From NCBI GenBank assembly GCA_018823175.1, contig JAHJIY010000088.1:25603-89602 (forward strand): a DNA stretch of 64,000 bases. The letters run 5' to 3'. Shown here piece after piece: positions 54,956 through 63,673 of the stretch; within the stretch, counting starts at the first letter, position 1, and each line of letters begins with the position of its first letter. Made by a program: the position numbers and the translations under genes. This DNA comes from Pseudomonadota bacterium. GTDB taxonomy: Bacteria; Desulfobacterota; Desulfobulbia; Desulfobulbales; JAHJIY01. Below the pieces are notes generated by a model. That model saw only the letters and a program-made list of their open reading frames with translations, was not told the origin of the DNA and ran no database searches.

Positions 54956-56902
54956 TCATTTTCTGGGTAACGTGGGCTGATTTGGTTTGTTTCGATTTGG
55001 TTTAAGCGTCAGGGTGGAAGCAATAGTTTTAAACATCATGTCCATTCCATAGCTGGTGCCGGCGCTGCTAACCGCCACCAGGCGGTAATGGTACGTCGAG
55101 TTAGCCATCAGCTTCAAAAGAGAAGTGGACACGGGGGCCGAACTTGTTGAACTTCCCGCCGATTGAGGTGTTGCGGGGGCTGTACTCCCATAGGCCGTAG
55201 TGGGACCATACTGAAAGTAGTATGTGGTGGCCAAACCGTTGGGGTTGACAGTTCCGCTGATCTCGGCTGATGAACTTGTTATTTTGCGAGTTGCGCTGGT
55301 GTTGACCACGGGTGCCTTGGATAAATCCGATGTTTTGAAAGATTTATCCTGCCCTTGGGCACTTCCTTTGATGTTGTTTACCGAGATGCGGTAATAATAT
55401 GTTGTATTGGGAGCCAGGCCGATGAGGTCGGTTGAAACGGCAATGTCGTTCTTTCCCGTCAATCCGGTTTGGCCGGTTGTGTGGGATGTGTACTGCGTTG
55501 ATGTTCCATACCAGAACCAGTAAGAGGTCGGCGTATCATTGGGATTGACAGTTCCGGTGACGGTCGCGGAGGATTTGGTCACATTTTTTGCCGTGCCTGT
55601 CGAAGCGGTGGGCAAGGCAAGGGCGGCCGTCTTGAATGTCTTTTCCGCGCCCGTTGTTGTGCCGGCGCCATTGGTGGCGATGAGTTTGTATGAGTATGTG
55701 CTGTCCGGGTCCAGACTCCAGATTTTGGCGCTTATGTCCCAGTTATTTTCCACGCTGGTTCCGTTATTGTCCGTTTTTTTCCATACCGCCGTGCCGGCTT
55801 TCCGATATTCGAAGTGCCACATGGTCTGAGCGTTATGTGGGTTGACTACGCCGTTGAGTGTCGCGGTGCTGATGGTTATATCAGTCGCGCCTCCTGTCGT
55901 AGACGAGGGAGTGGCGAGTTTTTCCGTGGTAAAGGTCTTGTCCGCACCATAACTCACTCCCAGGTTGTTGCTGGCCACTATTCTGTAGTGGTAAAGTTTG
56001 CCTGGATTGAAATAGTTGGGCAGGTCCATTGAAACTGCCGAAGCGCTAATACTCTTACCTGCGTATACCTTGGATTTCGTTATCCCGTAGGAAGCGGTTT
56101 CGCCATATTCAAAGTAGTACATGGTGTCGAGGCCGGAGGGGTTGACGCTGCCGTTGAGTGTTGCGTCGTGAGTGCCGATTTTGGTTGCGTCATATGTCTT
56201 TACAACCGGCTTGTCGGGTGTGAAAAAAGTTTTATGTTCGCCATCTGATTTTCCCGCAGGGCTCGAGGCGCGCAGATAATAGGAGTATTTTGTCCCGGGT
56301 GTCAGTCCGGTAATTTTGATGTTCAACGGTACCGGGCTGGTGCCTGAGCCGACATTCTGGCCGGCAGGGGTACCGCCGGGCGAGTAATAAAGGTAGGCAT
56401 CGGTATTGTTCCCGTTCGGATTCGCTGTGCCGTGGAGCATTGCCGAAGTAGGTTTAACGTCCGTCGCATCACCTGTAGTTGCTTTGGGCGGATAATGCGT
56501 GGAGAAGGTCTTGTCTCCACCTCCTGCCAGCCGCCACTCATTGAAATTATCGTTCCAGTATTTGACGATGAGACGGAAATGGTAAGTCTGCTGCGGCGTT
56601 AGATTGACAATAGGTTTGTGCACGTCACATACCGTGTCCCAATCATATTTCGCACATTGCTGAGGCGGATGTACTTTTGTTCCGTAGCTTGTGGTTGTGC
56701 CGTATTCGAAGTAAACACTATCTATCTTTACGTCACGTGGCCTGAATGACCCTTTGAGTGTGGCTGAAGTCGGAGTAATATTTATGGCACCGTTGGTGTC
56801 TACTTGGGGAGAAGCTGCCCACGCTTTATGTGCGCTACCGATGCCGGATAACAGAGCCATTGTTATGGCGATTGTGATAACGATGTAATATTTTGATCTC
56901 AT
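54956..56902 (-). CDS. Secreted protein of six Fn3-like repeats
   Basis: A 648-residue protein with a signal peptide (ITIAITMALLSGIGSAHKAWA). Six tandem repeats of about 90-105 residues follow. Each has an opening strand of the type ATL-x-G-x-VNPNG, a middle F/YEYGTTT-x-YG, and an end YHYRLVA then G-x-DKTFKT. This is a fibronectin-III-like fold common in secreted bacterial proteins. There is no catalytic or anchoring domain; the tail is short and basic (KPNRNKPNQPTLPRK). AGGAG precedes the ATG. Function is unknown; adhesion or matrix binding is possible. Confidence 0.8.
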   Translation of the reverse strand: MRSKYYIVITIAITMALLSGIGSAHKAWAASPQVDTNGAINITPTSATLKGSFRPRDVKIDSVYFEYGTTTSYGTKVHPPQQCAKYDWDTVCDVHKPIVNLTPQQTYHFRLIVKYWNDNFNEWRLAGGGDKTFSTHYPPKATTGDATDVKPTSAMLHGTANPNGNNTDAYLYYSPGGTPAGQNVGSGTSPVPLNIKITGLTPGTKYSYYLRASSPAGKSDGEHKTFFTPDKPVVKTYDATKIGTHDATLNGSVNPSGLDTMYYFEYGETASYGITKSKVYAGKSISASAVSMDLPNYFNPGKLYHYRIVASNNLGVSYGADKTFTTEKLATPSSTTGGATDITISTATLNGVVNPHNAQTMWHFEYRKAGTAVWKKTDNNGTSVENNWDISAKIWSLDPDSTYSYKLIATNGAGTTTGAEKTFKTAALALPTASTGTAKNVTKSSATVTGTVNPNDTPTSYWFWYGTSTQYTSHTTGQTGLTGKNDIAVSTDLIGLAPNTTYYYRISVNNIKGSAQGQDKSFKTSDLSKAPVVNTSATRKITSSSAEISGTVNPNGLATTYYFQYGPTTAYGSTAPATPQSAGSSTSSAPVSTSLLKLMANSTYHYRLVAVSSAGTSYGMDMMFKTIASTLTLKPNRNKPNQPTLPRK

Positions 56903-57056
56903 TTTTCGCGTCTCCTAAGATAATTCACTTAGTAAATTTTACTGTGCTCCCAAAACGTTTCGACCGCTGGCTTTTGCGATGTCTATATATTTTAGATTTT
57001 GCCAGCATTCATAATATCTTCAGTCATTCACAAGTAAAAGGTCTCGTCTGAAATTA

Positions 57057-57431
57057 CTACGAATTAAGATCATTCAACCATTCAATAGCTTCATTTCTAT
57101 TCCGGAAAGTTTTGTGGCTGGCATTATGTCCTGTTACTTGTTTGATTTGCAGTGCTGTTTTGAACTCCGTTTCTTGTTTATCATTACAAGAAAGTAGGGC
57201 CGTTTTCTTTTGAAGAGGATGAAGTCCGATGTCTCTAGCTCCTTCAAAGGAATGGGAGAATGAATTTTGGGTATTAACAAGTAGTCCGAATGGTTCTTTG
57301 CGCAATCCATCCCAGAAGTGCCAGGCCTCCTCTGCACAATTTTTATCTATAACGATTCCTTCTTTACTAACCACCTCAAAGATGTTTTCTGAGATTTTAG
57401 TAATGTCACAGTATGATAGAGAATATTTCAT
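57057..57431 (-). CDS. Small STAS/SpoIIAA-like protein of unknown function
   Basis: A 124-residue soluble protein. The pattern (an early beta strand, VIDKNCAEEAWHFWDGL, then FGLLVNTQNSFSHSFEGARDIGLH, and the ending FRNRNEAIEWLNDL) resembles a family of short STAS-like proteins that end in a F-x-x-x-x-EA-x-x-WL motif. Their role is unknown. Base composition is more AT-rich than in the neighbours. It stands alone between the Fn3-like gene and a repeat-filled spacer. Confidence 0.6.
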   Translation of the reverse strand: MKYSLSYCDITKISENIFEVVSKEGIVIDKNCAEEAWHFWDGLRKEPFGLLVNTQNSFSHSFEGARDIGLHPLQKKTALLSCNDKQETEFKTALQIKQVTGHNASHKTFRNRNEAIEWLNDLNS

Positions 57432-57596
57432 GCATGATCTCTTGAGTTTTTAACAGATTGTTTTTAGCGGTGCTTCAATTTGTTGCTAAACGTTAAAATC
57501 ACTAGTTGATTCGGAGCATCGTATTGTTACGAGAAGTATTAATTTATCTTAAAGTCTTCAGAGGAGTCAATAGTCGATTTGATCCCTTTGTTTTCA

Positions 57597-57786
57597 GTTG
57601 GAACATGCAAAGTGAAACGCACCCCAAGGGTATTTGCTGCGCGGCACATTCTTCGCAGCTCGAAGTTTCATACTGTTCGCTATCTGCTGCGGGGTTAGTG
57701 AGCGAATCTAATGATAACATCCTTACCATACGGAGATTCCCCGCAGCTCGAAGTCTTGCGCTTATCTGCCGCGGGGAGCTTCAATT
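57597..57786. repeat. Dispersed palindromic repeat, copy C (two hairpin units)
   Basis: Begins GTTGGAACATGCAAAGTGAAACGCACCCC in segments matching copy A and ends GCGGGGAGCTTCAATT, the same end as copy A. It holds two similar units: CGCAGCTCGAAG to TGCTGCGGGG (about 57653-57694) and TCCCCGCAGCTCGAAG to GCCGCGGGGA (about 57738-57778). A further degenerate end, GAGAAGTATTAATTTA, lies just upstream near 57532, similar to the end of copy B. Confidence 0.75.
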
Positions 57787-57924
57787 AAGTAATGTCAAAA
57801 GAATTTTTCACCCAGACTTATTCAGCAAGTGAGATTCCTCTATGCTATGATAGAATAAGGAACACGTTGGCTTCCATTGAGCCAGAAAGATAGAGGCATT
57901 CAGCCCAATTTTTGGAGGATTCGT

Positions 57925-59001
57925 ATGTCAATTCTTTATTCAAAAATCGATCTTGGACAACTACAATTAAAGAACCATCTGGTCATGTCGCCAATGACAA
58001 GATGCCGTGCGACCGGCAATATTCCGACCTCTCTGATGGCCAAATACTATAGCCAGCGTTCTACAGCCGGCATGATCATTACCGAGGGGACTTCTCCTTC
58101 ACCCAATGGCCTGGGTTACCCCCGGATACCCGGGATATTCTCAGAAGCCCAGGTTGAAGGGTGGAAACAGATAACCGCAGCCGTTCATGATAGGGGGGCA
58201 AAAATATTCGTCCAAATCATGCATTGCGGGCGTATTGCCCATCCATTAAATCTGCCGGCCGGCGCTGTAGTTATGGCACCTTCCGCCATTGTCGCCGCAG
58301 ATGAGATGCATACCGACAGTGCGGGCAAGCAACCTCTTCCCGTCCCCAGGGAGATGACCGGGGAAGATATCAAAAATACCATCGCTGAATTTACCCGGGC
58401 CGCCAAGAATGCGGTTACCGCAGGCTTTGACGGCATTGAGCTGCACAGTGCCAATGGTTATCTGCTCGAACAGTTTATCCGCCCGAACACCAATCAACGT
58501 CTTGGCAACTATGGGGGGAGCATCGAGAACCGGGCCCGATTTGTCCTGGAGGTGGCCGATGCGGCGATTACCGCTATCGGCAAAGACAGGGTAGGCATCC
58601 GGCTCTCACCTTACGGGGTGCACAATGATATGACTTTGTATGAGACAATGGCTGATGATTATACCTATCTGGCCCAGCAACTGAATGATCGAGGCCTTCG
58701 TTATATTCATCTGGTCGATCACGCTGCCATGGGCGCGCCGCCGGTCCCCGAGGCCATCAAAGAAACCTTTCGCACTATATTCAAGCGGACCTTGATTCTT
58801 TCCGGGGGGTATGATGCGGCAAGGGCTGAAAATGACCTGCGCTTGGGCAAGTGCGACTTGATCGCCGTCGGTCGGCCTTTCCTTGCCAATCCGGATTTGC
58901 CGGCCCGCTGGAAAACCGGGGCCGCTCTCAACGAGCTTGATATGGCCACTCTCTACTCCCCAGGCCCAAAGGGCTATACCGATTACCCGACCTTAAAATA
59001 A
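57925..59001 (+). CDS. Old Yellow Enzyme-family ene-reductase (FMN)
   Basis: A 358-residue TIM-barrel flavoprotein, NemA/alkene-reductase type. Visible marks: LKNHLVMSPMTRCRA, the substrate-site pair in ELHSANGYLLEQF (H-x-x-N), NTNQRLGNYGGSIENRARF and the FMN-phosphate region ILSGGYDAARAE with AVGRPFLANPDL. It reduces activated C=C bonds with NAD(P)H; the natural substrate is unknown. A frame open from 57877 adds 16 residues, but GGAGG just before the ATG at 57925 and family N termini favour 57925. Its promoter region is occupied by repeat copy C. Confidence 0.93.
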   Translation: MSILYSKIDLGQLQLKNHLVMSPMTRCRATGNIPTSLMAKYYSQRSTAGMIITEGTSPSPNGLGYPRIPGIFSEAQVEGWKQITAAVHDRGAKIFVQIMHCGRIAHPLNLPAGAVVMAPSAIVAADEMHTDSAGKQPLPVPREMTGEDIKNTIAEFTRAAKNAVTAGFDGIELHSANGYLLEQFIRPNTNQRLGNYGGSIENRARFVLEVADAAITAIGKDRVGIRLSPYGVHNDMTLYETMADDYTYLAQQLNDRGLRYIHLVDHAAMGAPPVPEAIKETFRTIFKRTLILSGGYDAARAENDLRLGKCDLIAVGRPFLANPDLPARWKTGAALNELDMATLYSPGPKGYTDYPTLK

Positions 59002-59075
59002 AACGGGAAATCTCAAAATAAAGACCTGGGGAATCCAGAGATCCACCCCCTGATCTGTTGAAGGGGGTGACTTTA

Positions 59076-59137
59076 AGATGATTATCAAGTCCGTCTTTGG
59101 CTTTTTTAGGAGTTAAAAGCAGACTTGATAATCATCT
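59076..59137. repeat. Perfect 16-base inverted repeat downstream of the ene-reductase gene
   Basis: AGATGATTATCAAGTC and GACTTGATAATCATCT are exact complements separated by 30 bases that include a T-run. It may be a terminator for the ene-reductase gene or the ends of a tiny mobile relic. Confidence 0.7.
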
Positions 59138-59452
59138 GCCACCATGCGTCCTTCGGTTGATAGCGCCTTTGTTGACTGATCAGTCCCTATGTTTGTTTAT
59201 TCTTCCACTTTATTCGTGAGAGATCTCACCCGCCCTACGCTTTTTTCTTATATTTGCGTTTTTGACCATAAAAACGTCATTCTAACCCCTAGAAATTCCT
59301 GTTTCCGGCAATGATTATTTATGATTTCAGATAGTTATCGTGGCTTGATAAGATCATTAGATTGACTATGTTCTGATTGACAGCAGCCACGACAATTTGT
59401 TATTGAACAAGTTGCCATTGTGAATTTGTCAGTCAGTAATTGAGAGGATCCC

Positions 59453-59486
59453 GGGGCGGATATGGGTAATCGCCCCTGATTTTTTT
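59453..59486 (+). terminator. Terminator-like hairpin in the leader of the OmpA-fusion gene
   Basis: GGGGCG (59453-59458) pairs with CGCCCC (59471-59476) and is followed by TGATTTTTTT. It ends about 60 bases before the next start codon, so it could act as an attenuator or mark the end of a lost upstream gene. Confidence 0.5.
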
Positions 59487-59548
59487 AGCAAGCGCGGAAA
59501 AACAATTTTTTATCACCTCACCCCATCACCGATATTAAGGAAGAAACC

Positions 59549-61978
59549 ATGATTAAACAATGTATTGTATGTTTTTTATACGGTTTTATCGCGGTGTTAA
59601 TGACAGCCAACAGAGTGCTTGCTGAAGAGACAGCCGATACCAGCTTGTCAGGCGGTGACGGTAATGCCCGTCTGGAGTATGCCGGCGATCGTACCCGTTT
59701 AGGCCTCGGCATCAATAACGACGGCGATCTTAGCGGTGAAGTGCTGCAGGTGTTCAACGAAACCGACACCTCGGCATTTATCGGTGAAGCTTGGTTTGGT
59801 AATATCGGTGGCGGTTTGAAGCTGAATTATCACTGGCTGGTTGGGGATGAAAAACAACCCCATTTTGTTTCCAAGCTGTTTGCCGGTGTCGATCAGAATG
59901 CCGATTCAGATCGCAAAGTCAGCGTTGGCGCGGGTTTTGAAAATGAACATTTTTTCGGCGGTGCTTACGTTTCCAAAGGTATCAGTAATGCTCGCGAACT
60001 CAGCCCCAGTACTTCCACGCAAACAGAAACATTTACCGGTATGGACAGTGTTGGTTCTTGGCAGCAAGACCAGACCACAACCATTATAATCCGCCGTTTT
60101 GCTAAGCCTTACGACTACGGTGTAGGGCTGCGGGCCGGCAAATATATGGAGCAAGGACTGTGGCGTCTCCGGGTCGGTGCCGATTATGAATGGGGTGACT
60201 ATAATGCGGAACAGTATACCTATAGCGCAGGCGTGGAAAAATTCTTCTCCGGCACCCCCTATGGCGTCGCGCTGAATATTCAACTTTCCGAAAGATCCGG
60301 TGATTTCGACCCAGACAACAGCGATACCAGTGCCATGTTGGTGTGGCGTTATACATTTGGTGAAAATTATCGTCCCGAGTCATCTGGTAAAAATTATCGT
60401 CCCGAGTCATCTGTTGAAAATTATCGTCCCGATGTCGAAACCCAAGAAGCACAACTGGAGGTCAGCGAACCAGCTTCTGAGGCATCCATTTCTACCGAAT
60501 ACAAAATTATCAAACACGAAGTAGACGTGAAGGCGGATGCGTTTTTTGATTTGAATTCCTCAAATTTGCGTGAAGAGTTTCTGGGCGATTTGGAGAAACT
60601 TGCCAAGATGTTGTCTGAAAAACGTATTCTGGGCAAGATTTCGCTGGTTGGTCAATCTTGTGATCTCGGCCCGGAAAAATATAATCAGGTTTTGTCGGAA
60701 CGGCGGGCTGCAGCTGTTAAAACTAAGCTGGTCGAATACGGCATCCCCGCCGAGCAAATTATTACCGAAGGCCGCGGCGAAAGCAATCCGCGTTATCCCA
60801 ACGACAGCGAGGAAAACCGGAGTAAGAACCGCCGCGTCGATATTCATTTCTTGTTGTTGGAAGAAAACCGCGTGGAAATTCCCGCCAAAGCGCCCAGCGA
60901 ACCCATTGAAATGGTGACCGAGGAAATTTCTACTAAAGCGCCCAGCGAAAGCATCGAAATGGTGACGGAAGAAGTCGTACAACCGCCGATTTGGCATAAG
61001 CGCGCGCTGGTGAATCCGATTCAGCATAAACGTCGGGTCGATGTGTATCACTACGAAACCACCGAAACCACGACGGAAACAGATGATAAAGTCTACCTCA
61101 ACCGCTTCCCGGTTGCCGAGGATGATACTGTCAGCGTGAACTGCGGTGGGGGCGCCAACTTATTCGACGTACTGGCCAACGACCGCGACGACGACGGCAA
61201 CCCGCTGACCATTGTCAGCGTGACCCAACCCGCCAACGGCACGGTGGAAAATTTCGGCGATTTGATCAGCTTTACCCCAGCGCCGGGCTTTACCGGAGAG
61301 ACCGAATTCACCTATACCGTCAGTGATGGACAGGACGGTATCGTGACCGCAACTGCCGTTAGCGGGCAGAACGGTCAAACGACCGCAACCGTGCGTGTCA
61401 CCGTTATCAGCAATCCATTAACCTTGGCTGACGATAGTGCGAGTACCAATACGGGGCAGGCCGTCAATATCGATGTATTGGCCAACGATAGCACTCCTAA
61501 TGGTGGGGCGTTGAGTTTGACGACTTTGGGTTCACCGTCAAACGGCAGCGTGGAAATTCGTGATGGCCAGGTAGTTTATACATCCGATGCTGGTTTCTCG
61601 GGTAACGATAGCTTCAGCTATACAGCGACTGATGCGGTAGGTGAAGTAGCTATAGCGACTGTTACCGTGACGGTGTTGCTGCCGCCTCCCCCCAACAAAC
61701 CGCCGGTTGCCAATGACGATAGCCTGGTGACAGGTTATGCGGCAGAATATAGTGTGAATGTGTTGATGAATGATTCCGACCCGGATGGTGATTCACTGAC
61801 CATTACAGGGTTGAGTAACTTGCCACCGGAAAAAATCGGTACATATACTTTCAACGGCCCGAATATTATCTTCCGCCCCGGTAGCGGCTGGAACCGTGGT
61901 CTGGTTACGGTTACCTATACGATTACTGATGGGCGCGGTGGTTCGGATTCAGCGGTGTTGAGTATTCTTGATCCTTGA
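59549..61978 (+). CDS. Outer-membrane beta-barrel/OmpA/Ig-like repeat fusion protein
   Basis: An 809-residue exported protein. Signal peptide (to about residue 25), a predicted beta-barrel rich in alternating strands (about 40-272), a tandem NYRPESS spacer, then an OmpA-C peptidoglycan-binding domain (about 328-435; FFDLNSSNLR, NRRVDIHF). A linker has a duplicated KAPSExIEMVTEE unit. Three cadherin/VCBS-like Ig repeats follow (about 520-620, 624-715, 720-809), each with a (D)VLANDxDxDG type motif. It probably links the outer membrane to the cell wall. Ig-like repeats placed after the OmpA domain are unusual. AAGGAAG precedes the ATG. It may be horizontally acquired (inference from location). 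Confidence 0.85.
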   Translation: MIKQCIVCFLYGFIAVLMTANRVLAEETADTSLSGGDGNARLEYAGDRTRLGLGINNDGDLSGEVLQVFNETDTSAFIGEAWFGNIGGGLKLNYHWLVGDEKQPHFVSKLFAGVDQNADSDRKVSVGAGFENEHFFGGAYVSKGISNARELSPSTSTQTETFTGMDSVGSWQQDQTTTIIIRRFAKPYDYGVGLRAGKYMEQGLWRLRVGADYEWGDYNAEQYTYSAGVEKFFSGTPYGVALNIQLSERSGDFDPDNSDTSAMLVWRYTFGENYRPESSGKNYRPESSVENYRPDVETQEAQLEVSEPASEASISTEYKIIKHEVDVKADAFFDLNSSNLREEFLGDLEKLAKMLSEKRILGKISLVGQSCDLGPEKYNQVLSERRAAAVKTKLVEYGIPAEQIITEGRGESNPRYPNDSEENRSKNRRVDIHFLLLEENRVEIPAKAPSEPIEMVTEEISTKAPSESIEMVTEEVVQPPIWHKRALVNPIQHKRRVDVYHYETTETTTETDDKVYLNRFPVAEDDTVSVNCGGGANLFDVLANDRDDDGNPLTIVSVTQPANGTVENFGDLISFTPAPGFTGETEFTYTVSDGQDGIVTATAVSGQNGQTTATVRVTVISNPLTLADDSASTNTGQAVNIDVLANDSTPNGGALSLTTLGSPSNGSVEIRDGQVVYTSDAGFSGNDSFSYTATDAVGEVAIATVTVTVLLPPPPNKPPVANDDSLVTGYAAEYSVNVLMNDSDPDGDSLTITGLSNLPPEKIGTYTFNGPNIIFRPGSGWNRGLVTVTYTITDGRGGSDSAVLSILDP
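60362..60436 (+). repeat. 27-base tandem repeat inside the OmpA-fusion gene
   Basis: Nearly three copies of a nine-codon unit encoding (E/K)NYRPESS(G/V), almost identical at DNA level, which indicates recent slippage. It forms the spacer between the barrel and the OmpA domain. Confidence 0.85.
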
Positions 61979-62006
61979 TGTGGCAGACCTGCCACAGGGT
62001 TGCACA

Positions 62007-62090
62007 AAAGGGGTCATCTATTAAAAGGTCCTTGTCAAGAGATAGTCTTCTCCCTTGGGATGGGCCTTTTAATAGATGACCCTTTTTGTT
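62007..62090 (+). terminator. Long inverted repeat / terminator after the OmpA-fusion gene
   Basis: The arms 62007-62032 and 62062-62087 are complementary over about 22 bases (core GGTCATCTATTAAAAGG / CCTTTTAATAGATGACC) and end in TTTTT. A small perfect hairpin GTGGCAG/CTGCCAC lies just before, at 61980-61995. The arms are longer than a usual terminator, so a miniature mobile element is an alternative. Confidence 0.65.
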
Positions 62091-62246
62091 ACTGATGCGA
62101 CCGGCACACCGGTCCGGGTTCGGTGCGCGACTGGGTCGAGACATTGACCCCGAACCTCAGGAAGTTGTATCACAAGCTCAAGACTGGTTACTTGGTGACA
62201 TGCGACCGGCATGATCGCCGCCCCGTCGATCATCCAGGGAAAATCC

Positions 62247-63290
62247 ATGTCGATACTGCGTCACAAACTGATCTTTGCCGGGTTACTGTTGGCCGCCGTT
62301 TTGATCGGCGGTTCCCTGGGCTACTACTGTCTGGCGCTCCTGGCTCATCGCCACCCGTACTGGCCGATGGTCGATTGTTTGTACATGACCATCATCACCC
62401 TGACCACCGTGGGCTTTGGTGAGATCATTGATGTCGCCAACGTGCCGGGTGCCAGGTTATTTACCGTCTTGATCCTGCTTTGCGGGCTGGGCATTTCGGC
62501 CTATTTCATTTCGACCCTGACGGCTTTCCTGGTGGAGGGAGAGCTGAAGAACGTGTTCTGGAGAAAGCGTATGAAAGAAAAGATCGGCCGGCTCAAAGGA
62601 CACATCATCCTGTGCGGCGTGGACAATGTCGGCGGCAACGTGCTGACCGAATTGTTCTCGAAGCGGGGTGATTTTGTGGTCATCGACCATGACGAGAACC
62701 TGATCCTGCGGTTGCAGAAAAAGTACGGCAATTTCCCGGCCATCATCGGCGACCCCAGTCATGACAATTGTCTCCGGGAGGCGGGGATTGCGGCGGCGGC
62801 CGGGGTCATCACTACTCTGGGGGACGATAAGGACAATCTCTGTGTGGTGGTGACCTGCAAGGCCTTGAACCCTAATTTACGGATGATCTCGCGGTGCAAC
62901 AGTCTCGATTTTGCCGGCAAGCTGGAACTGCTCGGTGCCGAAGTGGTGGTGCCCAGTTTCATCGGCGGGTTGCGGATGGCCTCGCAGATGATTCGGCCCC
63001 GGGTAGTGCGCTATCTGGATGCCATGTTGCGGGATCGGGAATGCGTGTTTCGGATTGAAGAGGTCCGGGTGCCACCTTCTTCCCCGGTCGTGGGCCAAGC
63101 CATCGATAGTCTCAACCTGGATGAATTCGGCAACCTGTTGCTGCTGGCGGTGATCAACGAGGGTAACCCGCATCCGGTTTATAATCCCCCCCGCAGCTAC
63201 ATTGTCAAGGATGGTGATACCCTGGTGCTTCAAGCCGAAGTGGAAGCGGTCCGCCGTTTCCAGGAGCGCTATGCCCCGGCCCGGAACTGA
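62247..63290 (+). CDS. Potassium channel with RCK/TrkA domains
   Basis: A 347-residue membrane protein. Two helices (about 6-28 and 68-92) flank a pore loop with selectivity filter TVGFGE (usual TVGYGD). A TrkA-N Rossmann domain follows (HIILCGVDNVGGNV, about residue 115) and then a TrkA-C domain (about 260-345; VPPSSPVVGQAID). It fits two-helix RCK-gated K+ channels of the Kch/MthK kind. A frame open from 62211 adds 12 residues; AGGGA before the ATG at 62247 supports the later start. The 100 bases before it hold no other gene. Confidence 0.9.
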   Translation: MSILRHKLIFAGLLLAAVLIGGSLGYYCLALLAHRHPYWPMVDCLYMTIITLTTVGFGEIIDVANVPGARLFTVLILLCGLGISAYFISTLTAFLVEGELKNVFWRKRMKEKIGRLKGHIILCGVDNVGGNVLTELFSKRGDFVVIDHDENLILRLQKKYGNFPAIIGDPSHDNCLREAGIAAAAGVITTLGDDKDNLCVVVTCKALNPNLRMISRCNSLDFAGKLELLGAEVVVPSFIGGLRMASQMIRPRVVRYLDAMLRDRECVFRIEEVRVPPSSPVVGQAIDSLNLDEFGNLLLLAVINEGNPHPVYNPPRSYIVKDGDTLVLQAEVEAVRRFQERYAPARN

Positions 63291-63317
63291 ACTGCCGCGA
63301 TCGGAAGCGACCTGGTC

Positions 63318-63401
63318 GCCGCGATAAAGATCCTCAGTTTTATTACTGATGAAGAGGTGATTGGTAGAATTCTTGAACATCTCGATCTATGGGAAGAGAG
63401 A
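63318..63401 (+). pseudogene. Remnant of an IS91-like transposase C terminus
   Basis: The + strand reads KILSFITDEEVIGRILEHLD and then LWEE without a start codon. This matches the ending of IS91/IS801-type transposases (a K-I-x-x-x-I-x-D-x-x-VI-x-x-IL-x-HL-x-LW pattern). Only about 28 codons remain, abutting the IS1182-like fragment on the other strand. Confidence 0.6.
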
Positions 63402-63673
63402 ACCACATTCTCTTCGCAGGCTCGGGCGATCTTCCGACTTGAGGCAATCCCACGGGAATATGCGAACAATACGATTTTTAAAAGTAGCTTCGGAGCGTAA
63501 GCAGGAGCACCGGCTTCGTCATTATTGAATCGTGAATCAAATATTGACAGGTCGAGCTCGTTGTCGATCAGGTGGCTCAGGGTGTATTCAAAGGTGCCTG
63601 GTTGGATTTGATGAGCAAAATGGACGGGAACAAATGCCCCTTGTGAAGTGGAATACGGTTTGTATTTAGCCAT
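63402..63673 (-). pseudogene. N-terminal fragment of an IS1182-family transposase
   Basis: About 90 residues from the ATG at 63673 (MAKYKPYSTSQGAF; GAPAYAPKLLLKIVLFAYSR; GIASSRKIARACEENVV) match the DUF772 start of IS1182-type transposases. After ENVV the reading changes to unrelated sequence exactly where the IS91-like fragment begins, so the catalytic part is missing. The open frame continues to 63269 by chance only. Confidence 0.8.

Larger units (their letters stand above)
59002..59548. other. 547-base intergenic region rich in inverted repeats
   Basis: No open frame of note. It holds a hairpin CACCCCCT/AGGGGGTG (59044-59069), a perfect 16-base inverted repeat (59076-59091 with 59122-59137), TCGTGGCT/AGCCACGA near 59338-59390, and a terminator-like hairpin at 59453-59486. 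Confidence 0.6.

Noticed and set aside
57506..57832. A 108-codon open frame on the + strand before the ene-reductase gene
   Set aside because: Most of it is repeat copy C read through. The same peptide pieces (MQSETHPKG) appear in the repeat-derived part of the DsbB-like protein. No ribosome site or domain.
62123..62422. A 99-codon frame overlapping the K+ channel start
   Set aside because: Its second half is out-of-frame channel sequence, with no family resemblance; the upstream part is too short to judge.
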